DNA of 64,000 nucleotides from positions 11,800,001-11,864,000 of the forward strand of contig JARHVA010000006.1 of NCBI GenBank assembly GCA_037957365.1, given 5' to 3'. The position numbers and the translations under genes were made by a program. The notes below the pieces were generated by a model. It was given only the letters and a program-made list of their open reading frames with translations. It was not told where the DNA came from and searched no databases. The DNA is from Torreya grandis (Eukaryota; Streptophyta; Pinopsida; Cupressales; Taxaceae). This document shows positions 1 through 12,152 of the stretch, piece by piece; position 1 is the stretch's first letter; the number at the start of each line of letters is the position of its first letter.

Positions 1-1700
1 GAATTAAAATTTGTGATCAATGTGAGAGAACACCTTAGTAAAACTAGTAGAGTTATAAATAACGCAAACAACCCTCTAAACCTTGAAAAAGTCCCCACCT
101 AGCACCATGGTATGAGATTGACATTTTATAAATTTTTAATCTTGGTTGATGCAAAAAACATAGTGAAAGGATACCATGAAACCAACAACTAGGTGATGGT
201 AAGGCCATGATGTAAGCAAGAGGAAGACATAAGAGGTAATCAAGTAGGTAGTAGGTGGTAGATGATGAAGAAACCAGACAATAGTTTCTCATTGTGTGGT
301 GAGTGTAAGTAGGCTAGATTACGGACTAGATGGGTTGATAGTAGTAGTAGGCTGTAATGTGGAGAGGAGGAGGATGTCTCTAATGCAAAAATATAAATTG
401 TAGCTAAGAGGAAAATCTACCAGATGGAATCAAATGACATGTAAAAACTTAGACAATGGTGAAACTATCCAAAAAAATATCAACCAGGAATGATAAGGTA
501 GAATATATGAGGTGGAAGGAGGTTAGGCAGTCCATCAACAACATGAATCATGTACCAGATGCCTTCTATGTTGACAAGAATAACCTACTATAAAATCAAA
601 GGCTTCCAAATAACTAAAAATGAGGAAGAAGGTGGATAATCCATGTTTTAACTTGATCCAATCTCCTTTTAGTTGGTGTGATACACATTAAAAAAAAAAT
701 ACACTTTTTAAAGCATTACCAGGAGTATTTTGTCTAATAAATAGGTAACTGGACTAGTGCAGGTGTCAGAATGAAGAAGCTATTTTGTAGAGGTAGATTC
801 AAAGCACCAAGCCGTAGAAGCCACAATTCTAATTTAATAAATAAATAAAAGGTTATAGTCAATAAAACCATTTCAAATATCTTATAAGTAATAGCTTATG
901 CACATAAGTGGAAAAACTGTATGGATGGACTCAAAAAGGTAAAAGATAAAACACATTTTAACGAGTAATGGATATATGGAGGTGATCTAATACCATGCTA
1001 GAGATCTCAATGGACTCACCTAGGGTCTATCCAAGAGTTCATTACCAAAGAATAAAACATGAATGCATTATTAACATAAAGAATAAATTATCTGTAATAG
1101 AAATGATAGTATTATAATGTCCTCAACTCCTTGCCATGAAATGCACTCTAAGAGTGTCAATAAATAGGATTAAGTGGTAAGTGGAGGACAAGCAAGTGTC
1201 TCTCCGACTATGTGAGTGGTGAATCCATTATCTCCTATTAAGGACTGAGTGGTGAGGCCACTATCCCCCACTAAGAAGCTAGTGAGGCCCACTAAGCACT
1301 TAGGCATGTAAACACCCTAAACAAGCTCAACTAAGTAATTAAATTAGATTAATTACTCTAAAATAAATAAGATTTTATGTGTAAGGTTATTGTTTTGGAA
1401 TACTTATTAAAGGCCTTTGAGAGTGGTTTTATAATGACCAATTCATGCCAAGCTTCACACCAAGCCATAATTGACTATTGGAGAGATGCTACCACCATGG
1501 AAGATCATTAATAAAAGACTACAATCATCATAGGTTGAGCATAAACATCCTTATTCCAACAAGTAAGCATCAAATTCAATGAAGGAGGTAATAAATTTTT
1601 ATTGTCTTCATCTTTATTTTGTGATATTGCTTATTGTGTTATACTTCACAAAATTCTTATGAAAGAGTGTATAATCTTAGTGTATTATTATGCTTGATAT
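1..1700. other. Unassigned AT-rich intergenic DNA
   Basis: No reading frame, RNA gene or retroelement domain can be recognised here on either strand. CpG is scarce. A small purine/pyrimidine-biased patch around 1195-1300 repeats short words such as GTGAGGCC and CACTAAG, but I cannot tie it to a family. It may be 5' sequence of the element whose remnant begins near 1700, or older decayed repeat DNA. Confidence 0.5.
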
Positions 1701-1960
1701 TTTCCCATTTGGACTAACAATCCTGACTAATCTACATAGTAGTTACTATTCAAAATCCTAAGGTACAACACTAAGTTACAAGATTTCTCTTTATAACTCA
1801 TCCCATATCCCTCTATCCCGAACAACATGACAAACTTTTAGGTCTTTGAAGATGACCAATAGATCATCTAATTTATCAGTAATAAGGGAATATTTGAGAC
1901 CCAAGTTATAGATTATAAAGATAGAGATAACCCCAAGAATGAGCTAGATAAAGATGGTGT
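1700..1960 (+). pseudogene. Element B, left fragment: end of extra RNase H and linker to RT
   Basis: This stretch is homologous to 7920-8150 of element A, the linker after the extra RNase H domain. Both copies carry a readable Pro-Ser-Ile-Pro-(Asp/Asn)-Asn segment followed by V-F-(E/D)-D-D-Q. The homology stops exactly at 1960, where the LTR of element A begins, and the same coding frame resumes at 15420 after A ends. The fragment is therefore the left half of an older, related Ty3/gypsy element that A inserted into. The upstream gag and protease of B are not visible in the window, and the left limit near 1700 is uncertain. Frame is broken by stops. Confidence 0.7.
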
Positions 1961-4900
1961 TGTAACCAACACACCCCCATTTATAAAAATAGGGACCATT
2001 GTTAAAATTTCACAAATTTGTGATATAAATTAAACATTCAAATTAATCAGGAACCAATATTAAATATCTTGTGATGACTTGGTCTATTAATGCATAATCT
2101 TTATTTGACTTTATCTAATATTTTTAATGTTTGATTCTTATGTTTCCATGTTGCAAGTTTAATAGAGTCTCATTTATGAGAACACTACCTAGGGGCTTTG
2201 TACTTTAATGATTAAATTGACTCTTTATTTTGAGTAACCCTTGGTCTTTAATCATCTAATTGGATCTATGTTTAAATCATGTTAAAAAGCCTTAATATAA
2301 GTATGTTAGCCTAGGTATTTTTTTAAAACAATATTCAAATAAACATGGGGTCAAAATTTACTAGGGAACACTTTATTATAATTTAAACTTAGTCTAAATA
2401 TTTATCCTAAAAATTTAGTCCAAAAGCTTCATACTAAGTCCTATATTTCTTAAAGCCCCTAATTTAGTCTATTGTTCACATGGGGATGAACTTTATTTTT
2501 TATAGTCTCCAAAAATCTTATTTATTTTATTATTTTTTGTGCCCACAAAAATAAACCAACCTGAAGGCAACAGGTGTTAAGATCATGGCTAAATCAAGTG
2601 TCAAAATTCAAGCACATAGATCTATGGTGCATATTAACTCACATACCACAGATCGAATGGTGCAAGATCAACATTAAAAATAAAGGCCTTTTAAAATCAC
2701 CATGAGAGTGACAAGTGTCACTATCTTTATGGTAAACCTAAAGATCTAATGGCATGAAGTATATTTCATAAAGTTAAAAGACCTATGGAATGACTTGAAA
2801 GTGCCTAGTGGTAACATTTCAGGAGCCTAAATAATAGATCAATGGTCTACGAGATTTTCCTAGGGTCAACATGTCAACAAGCTAAAATCCACATGGAGTT
2901 GCCAAGAGGAAAAACATGAGCATTTTATTTTATTTTAAAAATTATCTAAGGACTTTATCCTAAGTTTTTTTTTCATGTTTATTAACATGAATAAAACCTT
3001 AGGTTAGATTTATGTCCTAAGTTCTTTTTTCAAAAGACCTTAGTCTAAGTTTATTTATACTAAGTCATTTTATGTTTGTGTTTGTAGGGAGTCTTGAGTA
3101 AAAGACAAGTTTCAAGCTCACATGAAGTCAAAGGTCAATCACCAAGATCTATGATGCATGTTAACTTGCACACCGTAGATCTAATGGTACAAGATCAATA
3201 TCAAAGACAAAGGATTTTGAAACCAAACATGAGGGTAAAAAGTGTCACCATCACAAGAGAATTTAACAAAGATATAATAGAGTGAGATTAATGTTGACAT
3301 TTCAATGAAGCAAAAAGGTGACAAGTGTCACCATTATGGGGATCCTATCATAGATCTAGTGGTATGCATAGCTATGGATAGAACCAAGTGGATAAAGATC
3401 TACAGAACATGATTGATCCATGAAATCAAGATCAATGGTATAAGATTAATGTTGACATTTAAATGAAGTACATAATGAATGTAGTAGTGATAAATGTTAC
3501 AATCGTAGAGGATGGACAGAGTAGCCAATGATATTTAACTTCCTAGCTTAAAATCAATGAACTGCATTGATTCATGCAAATAGATCCAATGGTGTGAGAT
3601 CAATGAAAATTTTTAAAGGTATCAAATTTAGTATAAAATTGACACTTGTCATGATCTCATGATCTTAGAGGTAAAAATTGACTTTGATCTTGTTTCAAGA
3701 AAGCATGAAGTACGAACATGTGTCCAAAGGCAATAATGGTCATGTTTTAATTAAATGGACAACTCAACATGGACATGAAACATTAGATTATGAACCAGTG
3801 AAGAACACATGAGTCTTAGGCTTAATCTTATTAGCAAATATAAAAAGGAAGATCTGGTAGTAGAATAAGAGAAGACTGTAGTTACTCAGGCATCTCAAAG
3901 ATTAAGCTGACATATCATATTCTTTTAAGATAAAGACTCTAAAAATCCTTTCAAAGGAATTTTATGTTCTATAAAGGTAGAGGCACCATGTGATTCATAG
4001 TAATGAGAAGTTAGTCCCTATTAAGTAATGATTTTTTTTGAGGCATTAGAAAAGGGGAACTTGTCCTTAATGCATGTCTAAGTTCCATTAGAAATGGCTA
4101 ACTTAAAGTATTTGATAGGTTTTTCTCACAAATTATAAAAGAAAGTATTTATCTATAAATGTAGTTTCATGCAGTTTAATCTTTAATTATAAAAATTGCT
4201 CTTATTTTTGCACATGCACATGTTACATAGCTTTTTTAAGGTATAACTTAAACTCATGACTATAAGAAGACATTTATATGATTTTGACCATAGTTAAAAC
4301 TCAAGTTCTAACTATCACATGTAATGACTTTGCATGGGCTTGGAGGATGAGGTGACCTCTTCCCCAAGATTATTTAAACAATTGTAATCTACTAGTTGCA
4401 AGGGGGAAATTTTCAATATACAAGAGAAGAAGCAATTTTGATTATCAAAAATGTGTTTGTGTATTCTCTCCCTAATTTATATGTGATTAGGCTTATATTT
4501 TTAGTTACATGATTCAATTATTCTTAGTGTGCAAAATCTATGATGAATTCTTTTTTATCTTGATTGATATACTAGTATTAGATGTGCAAAATCTATTAAA
4601 GGATTATAAAATTACATTGATTATTAGTAATTAAGTTGATTGATTCATAATTTTAAATGTGTATGAGTTATTTATTTGATTTAGTTTTTTTTGTGTGTGT
4701 AAAAGCTACCTCAGATCACTCACTATCTTGAGCCATATTCTCCTAATTAAGGGTGTGAAATAGTTGATCTAAAAGGGGAAACCTTTGAATAAGGCTTGTG
4801 AGTTTATTATATCAGTATCCACTTAGACTTATGAACTATGTCTGACTATGTGTGTGTAATAGCTGCTTATAATAGGCATAGGTTTTGAAAGCACTTAACC

Positions 4901-5213
4901 ATTTAGAAACCAACTAGAGAGATGATTCCTAAAAATTATAGTGTCTTCTTCTCTGCCTTACCCTTCCCTCCTTTTTGAGTATTTTTTTAGATCTACCCAC
5001 TTTATATTAGAAACCAATCACCCATCCAACTCATGTAGGAATTCACTACCCTTTAGAGATAACACCTTTGTATAAAAACCTTGTCAACAACCTGCATGCC
5101 CTACCAACTATTCCATCAATAGGTTATTTCAACTGCATACCTGCACTCATGCCCTAGAGTGTATTTTACCTCCATTAATATCCTAAAATGTTAGAGGATA
5201 CCTCATTGAGTGT
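1961..5213 (+). repeat. 5' LTR of element A (about 3.25 kb)
   Basis: Direct repeat of 12153-15419. Homology begins at TGTA(A/C)CCAACACACC in both copies and ends around ACCTCATTGA; the last 4-10 bases are uncertain and the usual CA end is not seen. A TATA box (TATAAAAAGG) lies at 3839-3848 and is conserved at 14041-14050. The LTR holds an internal duplication (units near 2618 and 3145) and repeated AGATCYAATGG-type words. By eye about 28 of the first 160 aligned bases differ between the two LTRs, so the insertion is old. Confidence 0.85.
3839..3848 (+). promoter_or_regulatory. TATA box in element A 5' LTR
   Basis: The sequence TATAAAAAGG is identical at the matching place in the 3' LTR (14041-14050) despite strong divergence around it. 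It lies about 1.9 kb into the LTR and is the best candidate for the core promoter that drove genomic RNA synthesis of this element. Confidence 0.55.
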
Positions 5214-5499
5214 TCACTAGCACTCAAAGGGTTGAACATTCGATAATAGTAGTATCCTTCACATAGAGTTACACTGGAGTTACCCATAAGAGTGACCAAA
5301 TCTAATTCCCAAGCTAATTTTCTAGTCTCACCCTTGTTAAATCATAAGAGACCTAAAACTATGTAAATAGCCCTAGTTCATAACAATCCACCTCCTCCAA
5401 TAAGGAATCCTTTAACCATTAGGAACCCTTTATTGGTTAATCAACCAATGGCTCAATAACCACCTTGGGTAGTTGGATATGTTATTTCCATCCTAGGAG

Positions 5500-6130
5500 A
5501 TGTGCATTATTTACCTAAGAATCCTAAAAAGTACCTACCATCCTTTAATAAAAAGGATAGTAGAGGAACAGATCAAATCTTTTAAATCTGCTTTAAGATT
5601 AATGAATGTTATTGATGAAGATGTAGCATGAAGATTATTCTCTTTTACATTAATGGATGATGCTTATGATTGGTATTTAAATCTAATGAATAACTCCATC
5701 ACATCGTTGTATGAGTGTCAATCTACTTTTCTTTCATAATTTGGATAGGTTACCAATCCTAGTGTGGTATACTAGTACTTCACCAACATGAAGAGAGAGC
5801 CTAATGAACCTGTTTGGCCTTTCAATACACAATTTCAAAAAAAGTGTAACTAGTTAACCCCAAGGTATAAACTAGAAGATGAATAGCATTGGAAATGTAC
5901 AAAATGTTTTAAACCCAATCATTCTCATGTTCTTAATAATAATAACTATTGTTAATAATTTGGCATTAGCATATGAAGAAGTGATCAACATAAATAGATA
6001 GCTCAATCCTCATATGCCTAGCACAACTCATGTTAATAATGGATTCCTTGCATTGAAAACAATACCATATGTGAAGTAGAATATTTTAACATTCAATCAA
6101 ATCTAGCTATACACTCTACCTCCATTGACA
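5500..6130 (+). pseudogene. Element A gag remnant
   Basis: A decayed Retrotrans_gag-type capsid region. Readable pieces include KYLPSFN near 5535, then AYDWYLNLMNNSIT near 5665-5710. A (K)REPNEPVWPFNTQFQ segment near 5790-5835 corresponds to the part of plant gag proteins usually written as NE-x-x-x-F-N-x-R-F. Several in-frame stops (mostly TAG) and frame changes are present. The following 6130-6980 shows only scattered coding traces. The capsid role is known for the family, and its function here is lost. Confidence 0.6.
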
Positions 6131-6984
6131 CATATGACAACCAAATTTCATCTTCTTAAATAATGATACATTAGGCAATGGTTACCAATAGAATCAACAA
6201 TAAAATATGCCTTATATTGATATTTTATAAGGTATTTACTCTAAAAAGGTAGAATTGGATTCTATTTAGAAGATGGTTCAAAAGATGAGCAACAACTTAT
6301 TAAATATGCAAAGGTGTATGTGAAACACTAATAACTGAACTAGTAATTAGAATGCTAGATTTTAGAGATACAATAAACCAATCAACAAGCCTAAAAATAA
6401 CATGGAGTAGCCTTAAAATATTCTAGAGATCAACATGGTAGAAATATATCTTCTCAATTGGTGCATAATTCACAATACTTTTGAGCATGGTGAACTTAAT
6501 TACATTAAATTTTACACAACATTTGAAATATTTCAAATTGAGGTGGTTAGATAAGACTAGATGTATAATTTGCTTGAACATAATTTAGATTCTAGCTCTT
6601 CAAGCACTACCATGTTATTTTAAACTCATGATTTTACCTTTCTAAGTGAAGATAATGAGATGGAGGATAAAATAGACAAAGTTCACAATTTCCAACAATT
6701 CTAGAAAGGTGGATACAATATGAGGAATAAGCAACCACTCACAACATAAACTCTTGTAAATACTAATATAATTATGCCTTAATCCTAAAGATGACAATAA
6801 TCCACCTCCTCCAAGACAGAGTGATCAACCTCAAACCAATGAAGAACCTAACAAGGGAGGATATAACATTGTCAAAGACATGAAGAAGATCAAATCAAAT
6901 ATAACTCTTCATGAGTTAGCATAGATTATCAAACAAAAGGAGTTATTAAATAGGTCTATTACTAGGAAGACACCTATTGAGAAA

Positions 6985-7560
6985 GTGAAAGAATCTATGA
7001 ATAAATCAAAAGCATCTAACACCAATGTTATCAACAAGATCAAGCTAGAAGTTTCACCCTTCTTGCTAACTATTAGGGCATTTGGTAAGAATATTCATAA
7101 CTATTTAGTTGATTTTAGAGATTTTGAATCTTTCATACCTACTTATATATGTCAAATCCTTGGTTTGATTCTAAGCCCTTCAAAGAGGATAGTTTCATAG
7201 TTGGACAAGATAATAGTGCCTATAGTTGGTGAACTGAAGGACATGCATATCTAAGTAGCCTCTGAACCACACATTCAAATGACCATTAATATCTTAGTGG
7301 TAGATATACCTAAAGGCTATGGACTGTTGCTAAGTAGAGAATGGTCCAAAACATTCAATGGATATATCTCTATAGACTTTTCTCATATATGGCTACTGTG
7401 GAGAATAGTTGTAAATCAAATTAAAATTGACAAAGAACTAAGAATGAAGTATCCCATCATGGAATATAATGTCAAGAATGAAGAGGTAAAGTATGAGTCT
7501 CCTAACCTTGGTATTTATACTTTTACTACTACTCAAAATCAAGTTCAGAAGATAGAGCCC
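6985..7560 (+). pseudogene. Element A retropepsin (aspartic protease) remnant
   Basis: The frame reads through 6985-7198, one stop, then 7279-7612. Landmarks are a PFLLTIRAFGKNIHNYLVD stretch, where the family has its catalytic D-(S/T)-G just after the Val-hydrophobic strand, then a conserved VVDIPKGYGLLLSREW region. The last is the ILG(R)-type flap strand of plant Ty3/gypsy proteases. The catalytic triad is degraded here (Asp-Phe-Arg-Asp), so it would be inactive. It processes Gag-Pol in live relatives. The C-terminal end runs directly into the extra RNase H domain. Confidence 0.7.
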
Positions 7561-7569
7561 AAAGTTTCT

Positions 7570-7965
7570 AAAAAACTATGGATTTTAGACTTTGATGGTG
7601 TTAGATCCAATTAAGGATCAAGTGTGGGAATCAAGCTGATTGATCCATAAGGTAAATGGTTCTTGGCAAAATAAAGATTATAATTTCCATGCATGAATAA
7701 TAGATTTGAGTATGAGGCTTTAATTTTAGGATTACAATTTGTACTTAATAACAATGTAAAATAAATACTAGTATTTGGTGACTCAGAGCTGGTAGTTAAC
7801 CAAGTTAGAAATAAATACCAATGTAAGTTATCTTATTCAAGAAGGTATAATCGTAAAGCATGAAAATTGATTAAAATCTTTGAAGCTTTAAACATAATAA
7901 CCCTTCCCAGAGATAAAAATCAAGCTATCGATTCACTAGCTACTATTGTTGTTGATTTAGAGCCT
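7570..7965 (+). pseudogene. Element A extra (archaeal-type) RNase H, upstream of RT
   Basis: Landmarks in order: WILDFDG (first catalytic Asp), G-x-x-V-G-I-x-L-I, NNRFEYEALILGLQF (catalytic Glu in EYEAL), VFGDSELVVNQVRNKYQC (catalytic Asp in GDS), then a basic PRDKNQ and a DSLAT end. These are hallmarks of the additional RNase H found in the Tat branch. It is distinct from the RNase H fused behind RT, which is also present at 9280-9760. Stops interrupt it at several places, but the three acidic catalytic positions are still present. Its place between protease and RT contrasts with element E, where it follows the RT-linked RNase H. Confidence 0.8.
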
Positions 7966-8394
7966 CTCCAAAAATCTAAGGTAAAAAGGTTCGCCATTGA
8001 ATTAGTGCCTTGTCCCTCTATTCCTGATAACATAGAAAATTTATAAGTCTTTGATGATGACCAAAAAATTATTTAGTTTCTAACAAATTCAGGGGAGTTT
8101 GAGTCCTAAATCATCTATGATAAGGATATTAATCACCTTTGTCAAGAGGAATCAGACATGGAAGGTATTCTCCAACTCATATAAAATCATATCCCAACTA
8201 GTTTTGTTTCTTTGGAAATGTCTTTTTACATAGGCCCTCAAGCTCAAAAACTTAGGTAGTCCAAGGTTAATGAATCAAACTTTAAAATACAAAATCTAAG
8301 AGATGAACATATCCCATGTTATGTTAATATCAATCTTAGCTACACCCTAAAAGATAGATAACATGTAAAGGATTTAATCATTCACTACAAAGAT

Positions 8395-9230
8395 GTCATC
8401 ACTTGGATGTATGAGGAATTGCAAGTATATGACCCATAGGTCATTACTCATATGATTCCTTTGAAGCTAGATTATAAGCCATTCAAAAAAAGATAGAGAT
8501 TAGTCAATCCTATTTTGTAACCTCTCATCTAGAGAGAAGTAGAGAAGTTGTTAAGCACAAAAATCATCTTTCTAGTTAGACATTATACCTGGGTAGCCAA
8601 TTTGGTCCTAGTAAGAAAGAATAATGTTTAGATAAACTATATGTGGATTTTAGGAACCTAGATAAAGATTTTAAAAAGGATAATTATCCCCTACCTCCTC
8701 TATATGAGGTCATATAAATAGTAATTGGTTCTAAAATGATGTCCTTCTTGGATGGATTTTCAAGATATAATCAAGTAATAGTGTAATCCAAGGATAAAAT
8801 AAAGACAAATTTTACCATGAAATGGGTAAATTATGCATAAAATAAGATGCCATTTAGCCTAATAAATATAGGAGAAACCTTTTAATGTGTTATGGATCAT
8901 GATTTCAATATATTGACAAAAAATGCATAATCATCTACATGGATGTTCTTATAGTATTTTCAAAACATAGGAAGGATCACATAAGCCACCTCCAGTCTAT
9001 AATAAAGAGATGGAGAAGGTTTGGTATTTAATTAAACCCAAAGAAGAGAATATTTCAAGTGATGAAAGTCAAGCTCTTGGGACACATCATCACCAAGGAT
9101 GGGATTACCATTGATCTAGATAGAATTCAAGTAATTTCAAGGATTGCACCACCTAATAACAAGAAGGAGCTCAAATAATTATTTGGAAAGATTAACTTCA
9201 TTAGGAAGTTCATCTCAAGATTTATAGAAA
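8395..9230 (+). pseudogene. Element A reverse transcriptase remnant
   Basis: Ty3/gypsy RT. Recognisable parts are the entry strand with IPLKLDYKPF near 8455, the palm block MSFLDGFSRYNQV near 8740, and the active-site strand near 8925-8965. That strand reads IIIYMDVLIVFSK, so the family's Y-x-D-D has lost its second Asp. Downstream is the KINF(I)RKF thumb-like segment near 9190. At least eight stops or shifts are visible. It copied element RNA into DNA when live. Confidence 0.75.
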
Positions 9231-9279
9231 TTATTAGACCTCTAAACACCATGGTCAAGTAGGATGCCAAAATAAAGTA

Positions 9280-9765
9280 GACATCTAAAGCCTGAAAGTC
9301 CTTCTAGGTCATTAAAGATGCAATATCACAGGGTCTAGTATTGATCAACCTAGATTTCACAAAATATTTCTACTTGTATTCATTCACTTTAGAACATATA
9401 ATTATTGATGTCATAATGCATAATAAGGATGAAATTGAACATCTAATTACATTCATGAGCATAAATCTAAGAGATGTAGAACTTAGGTACTCTCTAATCA
9501 AAAAATAAATATTCACCCTTGTCAAAGCAATAAAGAAATTTTGACATTACATATTGAGGAATAAAACCATTTCCATCATACATGATCCTACTGTGAAGCT
9601 TATCCTTCAATAGAATGAATTAGGGGAATGTCGAAGCAAGTGGATGGTAAAGCTGTAAGAATTCAATTGTAGAAATCAAGCCTGAAAAATCATTTGAGGT
9701 TAAGGCATCATCCAGCTCATGACTAAACCTAATCCATGCATCAAAATTAAAGATATATGTGAGGC
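9280..9765 (+). pseudogene. Element A RT-linked RNase H remnant
   Basis: The block FYLYSFTLEHIIIDV is followed by HLITFMSINLRDVELRYS and a VKAIKKF segment, the usual signature of the RNase H fused behind Ty3/gypsy RT. The end reads KWMVKL-x-EFNC, the family's W-x-x-x-L-x-E-F-x block. Multiple stops are present. Together with 7570-7965 this shows that the element carried two RNase H domains. Confidence 0.7.
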
Positions 9766-9814
9766 TCAAGTGTCCAAAATAGAATGGTATACAAATATCA
9801 TATAATATTTGCTA

Positions 9815-10960
9815 ACAATTACTTGTTCCCAAGAACTTAACAGAGAATGGAGAGTTTTGAGACTTAAATTTGATCATTACATGATTAAGAAGGGAGTTCT
9901 CTATAGAAGAAAATATGAAGGCATTTATCTCAGGTGTGTATCTATAGAGAACGTTAAATAAATTGTAGAAAACTTACATCATAAAATAGGTAGTGGGCAT
10001 CCTTTTGGGAATACCACAACCCACAATATCTTAAGAATGGGTTATTATTAGCCAACAATTTTCAAGGATACTCATGCTCATGTGAGGACATGTCGTGAAT
10101 GCTAATCTTTATCCAAAAGGGAAGTACACTTAGCAATACCTTTGCAAATGATTATTGAAGGAAGGACATTTTCCCAATGAGGTTTAAAATTCATTGGTGT
10201 CATCAACCCAAATTCCTCAGTAGGCCATAAATTTGTGCTTACTATTACTAACTATTGTACCATATGGACTAAAGCCATATCCATAAAGAATTGCAGAGCA
10301 TAAGATGTGATTCAATTTTTGGAGGAACACATAACAATCAAATTTGGCACACCTATTTCTTTAGTTTGTGATAATGGACAGCTTTCATATCATCAAAATT
10401 TACTAAATGGGCACATGACAACTAGATAATTTTCAAGTTAGCTTCTAACCATTACCCTCAGTGAAATGGATTGGCAAAATAAATGAACAAGAATTTGATA
10501 GATGCCATTAAAAAATTAATAGGGGATAAGCCTAGGGAACAACAAATCTTGTTGAATTATACTCTTTGGGAAGACTGAATAAGATACAAACAAGCCCTTA
10601 AAGCTTTACCATATCTATTGGTGTATAGATGCAAGCTTGTATTCCCAATTATGCTAAAGTTGCCCACTTATCAATTCACGCAGGAATACATGGATCCATG
10701 TGATGAAATAGAGTCAAGATTATTAGACATCATAGAAATGGAATATTCAAGGACTGAGGCCTTATAATCATTTAGTAAACACTAGGATGTCGTCAAGAGG
10801 TAGTTTGATAATAGAGAAAATGTTAAATTATTAAGGATTTTGTATCTAGTGCTACTTTGGGATAAAGCCCATGAGAAGAAAGGATAACATTATAATTTTT
10901 ACCCATTATAGATTGGACCATACCATAGTTCAGAGATCATGGGAAATAATGTATTTCATT
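9815..10960 (+). pseudogene. Element A integrase remnant
   Basis: An HHCC zinc-binding N-terminus is readable: LHHKIGSGHP near 9975, and the paired Cys in RTCREC near 10085-10105. A retroviral-type integrase core follows, with T-I-T-N-Y near 10235-10255 (usually T-D-Y; the first catalytic Asp is now Asn) and LVCDNG near 10360-10375 (second Asp). The third catalytic Glu region is scrambled. Frame is frequently broken toward the C-terminus, and the region after 10960 is untranslated. Confidence 0.65.
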
Positions 10961-11099
10961 TGAAGGACCTACAAGGCAATGAGCTTACATATGTAGTCAA
11001 TGTATAGTTCTTAAATAACTACTTAGGGTTATGCCATCTATAGATATTACTAATTGATGAGGGACACACAAATGTAGCTATAGGATTAGATTATATTTC

Positions 11100-11235
11100 T
11101 TAATTTCTTATATTAGTTTCTTGATTTCTTGGATTAGATTTCCTACATTCTTAGAGTAGTTTCATGCTTTCTTAGAGTAGTTTATTGCTTTCATAGATTA
11201 GATTTCTTGCTTTCTAGATTAGTTTTTTTTAGTGC
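11100..11235 (+). repeat. Short imperfect tandem repeats, TTTCTTGxTTTCT(T)xGATTAGA
   Basis: Four to five imperfect units of about 25-35 bases built from GATTAGATTTC and TTTCTTAGAGTAG words. They lie in the 3' untranslated part of element A just before its polypurine tract. No coding capacity. Confidence 0.5.
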
Positions 11236-11322
11236 TTTCTATGGAAATATAAACTATGTTTGCTCTGACTGTAACTAAGCTAAAACTCCAAACTAACTGA
11301 GATTATGCTTAAGTAGACTTAT

Positions 11323-11336
11323 AGAAAGGGGGAAAA
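11323..11336 (+). other. Polypurine tract-like sequence of element A
   Basis: AGAAAGGGGGAAAA closely resembles the plus-strand primer of plant LTR elements and is nearly the same as the tract next to the 3' LTR of element E. It lies about 815 bases before the 3' LTR as defined by homology, so 11337-12152 is unexplained. That stretch could be an insertion or LTR sequence lost from the other copy. Confidence 0.5.
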
Positions 11337-12152
11337 TTAATTTTTTTTGACAAATTAGTAATCATTTATAGATTGGGAATATTTTTATGTTTTGATTTTT
11401 TAGGATGAAGGTATGTAATCATGAATCATTCTAGATATTTTTACAATTGAATAATTTCACCAAGTATGTGGAAGTTTCTCTCAAAGTACTTCATGCAAAT
11501 TTAGAAAGTTTTCTTATTTTTTGAATCAAATGCACTTATCACATTAAATACCTTATTGGAAATGATAATTTTGGGAATAGATGTAGCTGAAAAGGATGTT
11601 ATAGTAATCATTTATTTCATAATTATACCCACTCATTGGGGTTCTATCTCTTCTCTTTTCATTCAAGAACAAAAGAATAAAAGAACCAATGGGTTCAAAA
11701 GAGCAAAATACTATCTAAAGAAAATCAAAAGGCCCACATGATAAAATAAGGTCAATGCACTATGCATCATCATTAAAATAAAATAATGGAAAGAGAAGAA
11801 AATGAGCCTAAGGTATCTCTATCAGGGCTATGGATGCATGGATGGCAGTATAAAAATGCTAGAGTTTCCTTTGATTCAATGCACTTTAAGAGAAACCAAA
11901 ATGAAACCTACAGCTTCATCAAGCCTTTGAAAAACTCATCACAATAAGGATTAAATGAATTACACATTTGACACACATAGATCCAAAAAATTATAAGGTA
12001 AGTATGTTTTGTGAATCCACTTAGAAGTATTTTCCATGTTTTTGATTTAAGTATTTTTCTATGGCACACTTCATGATTGATTTAAGGATTGCTAACTGAA
12101 GTTCTAGGTTCTTGAATACTCAGGAGTAGTCCTCTTATGAGTCACTATTTTT

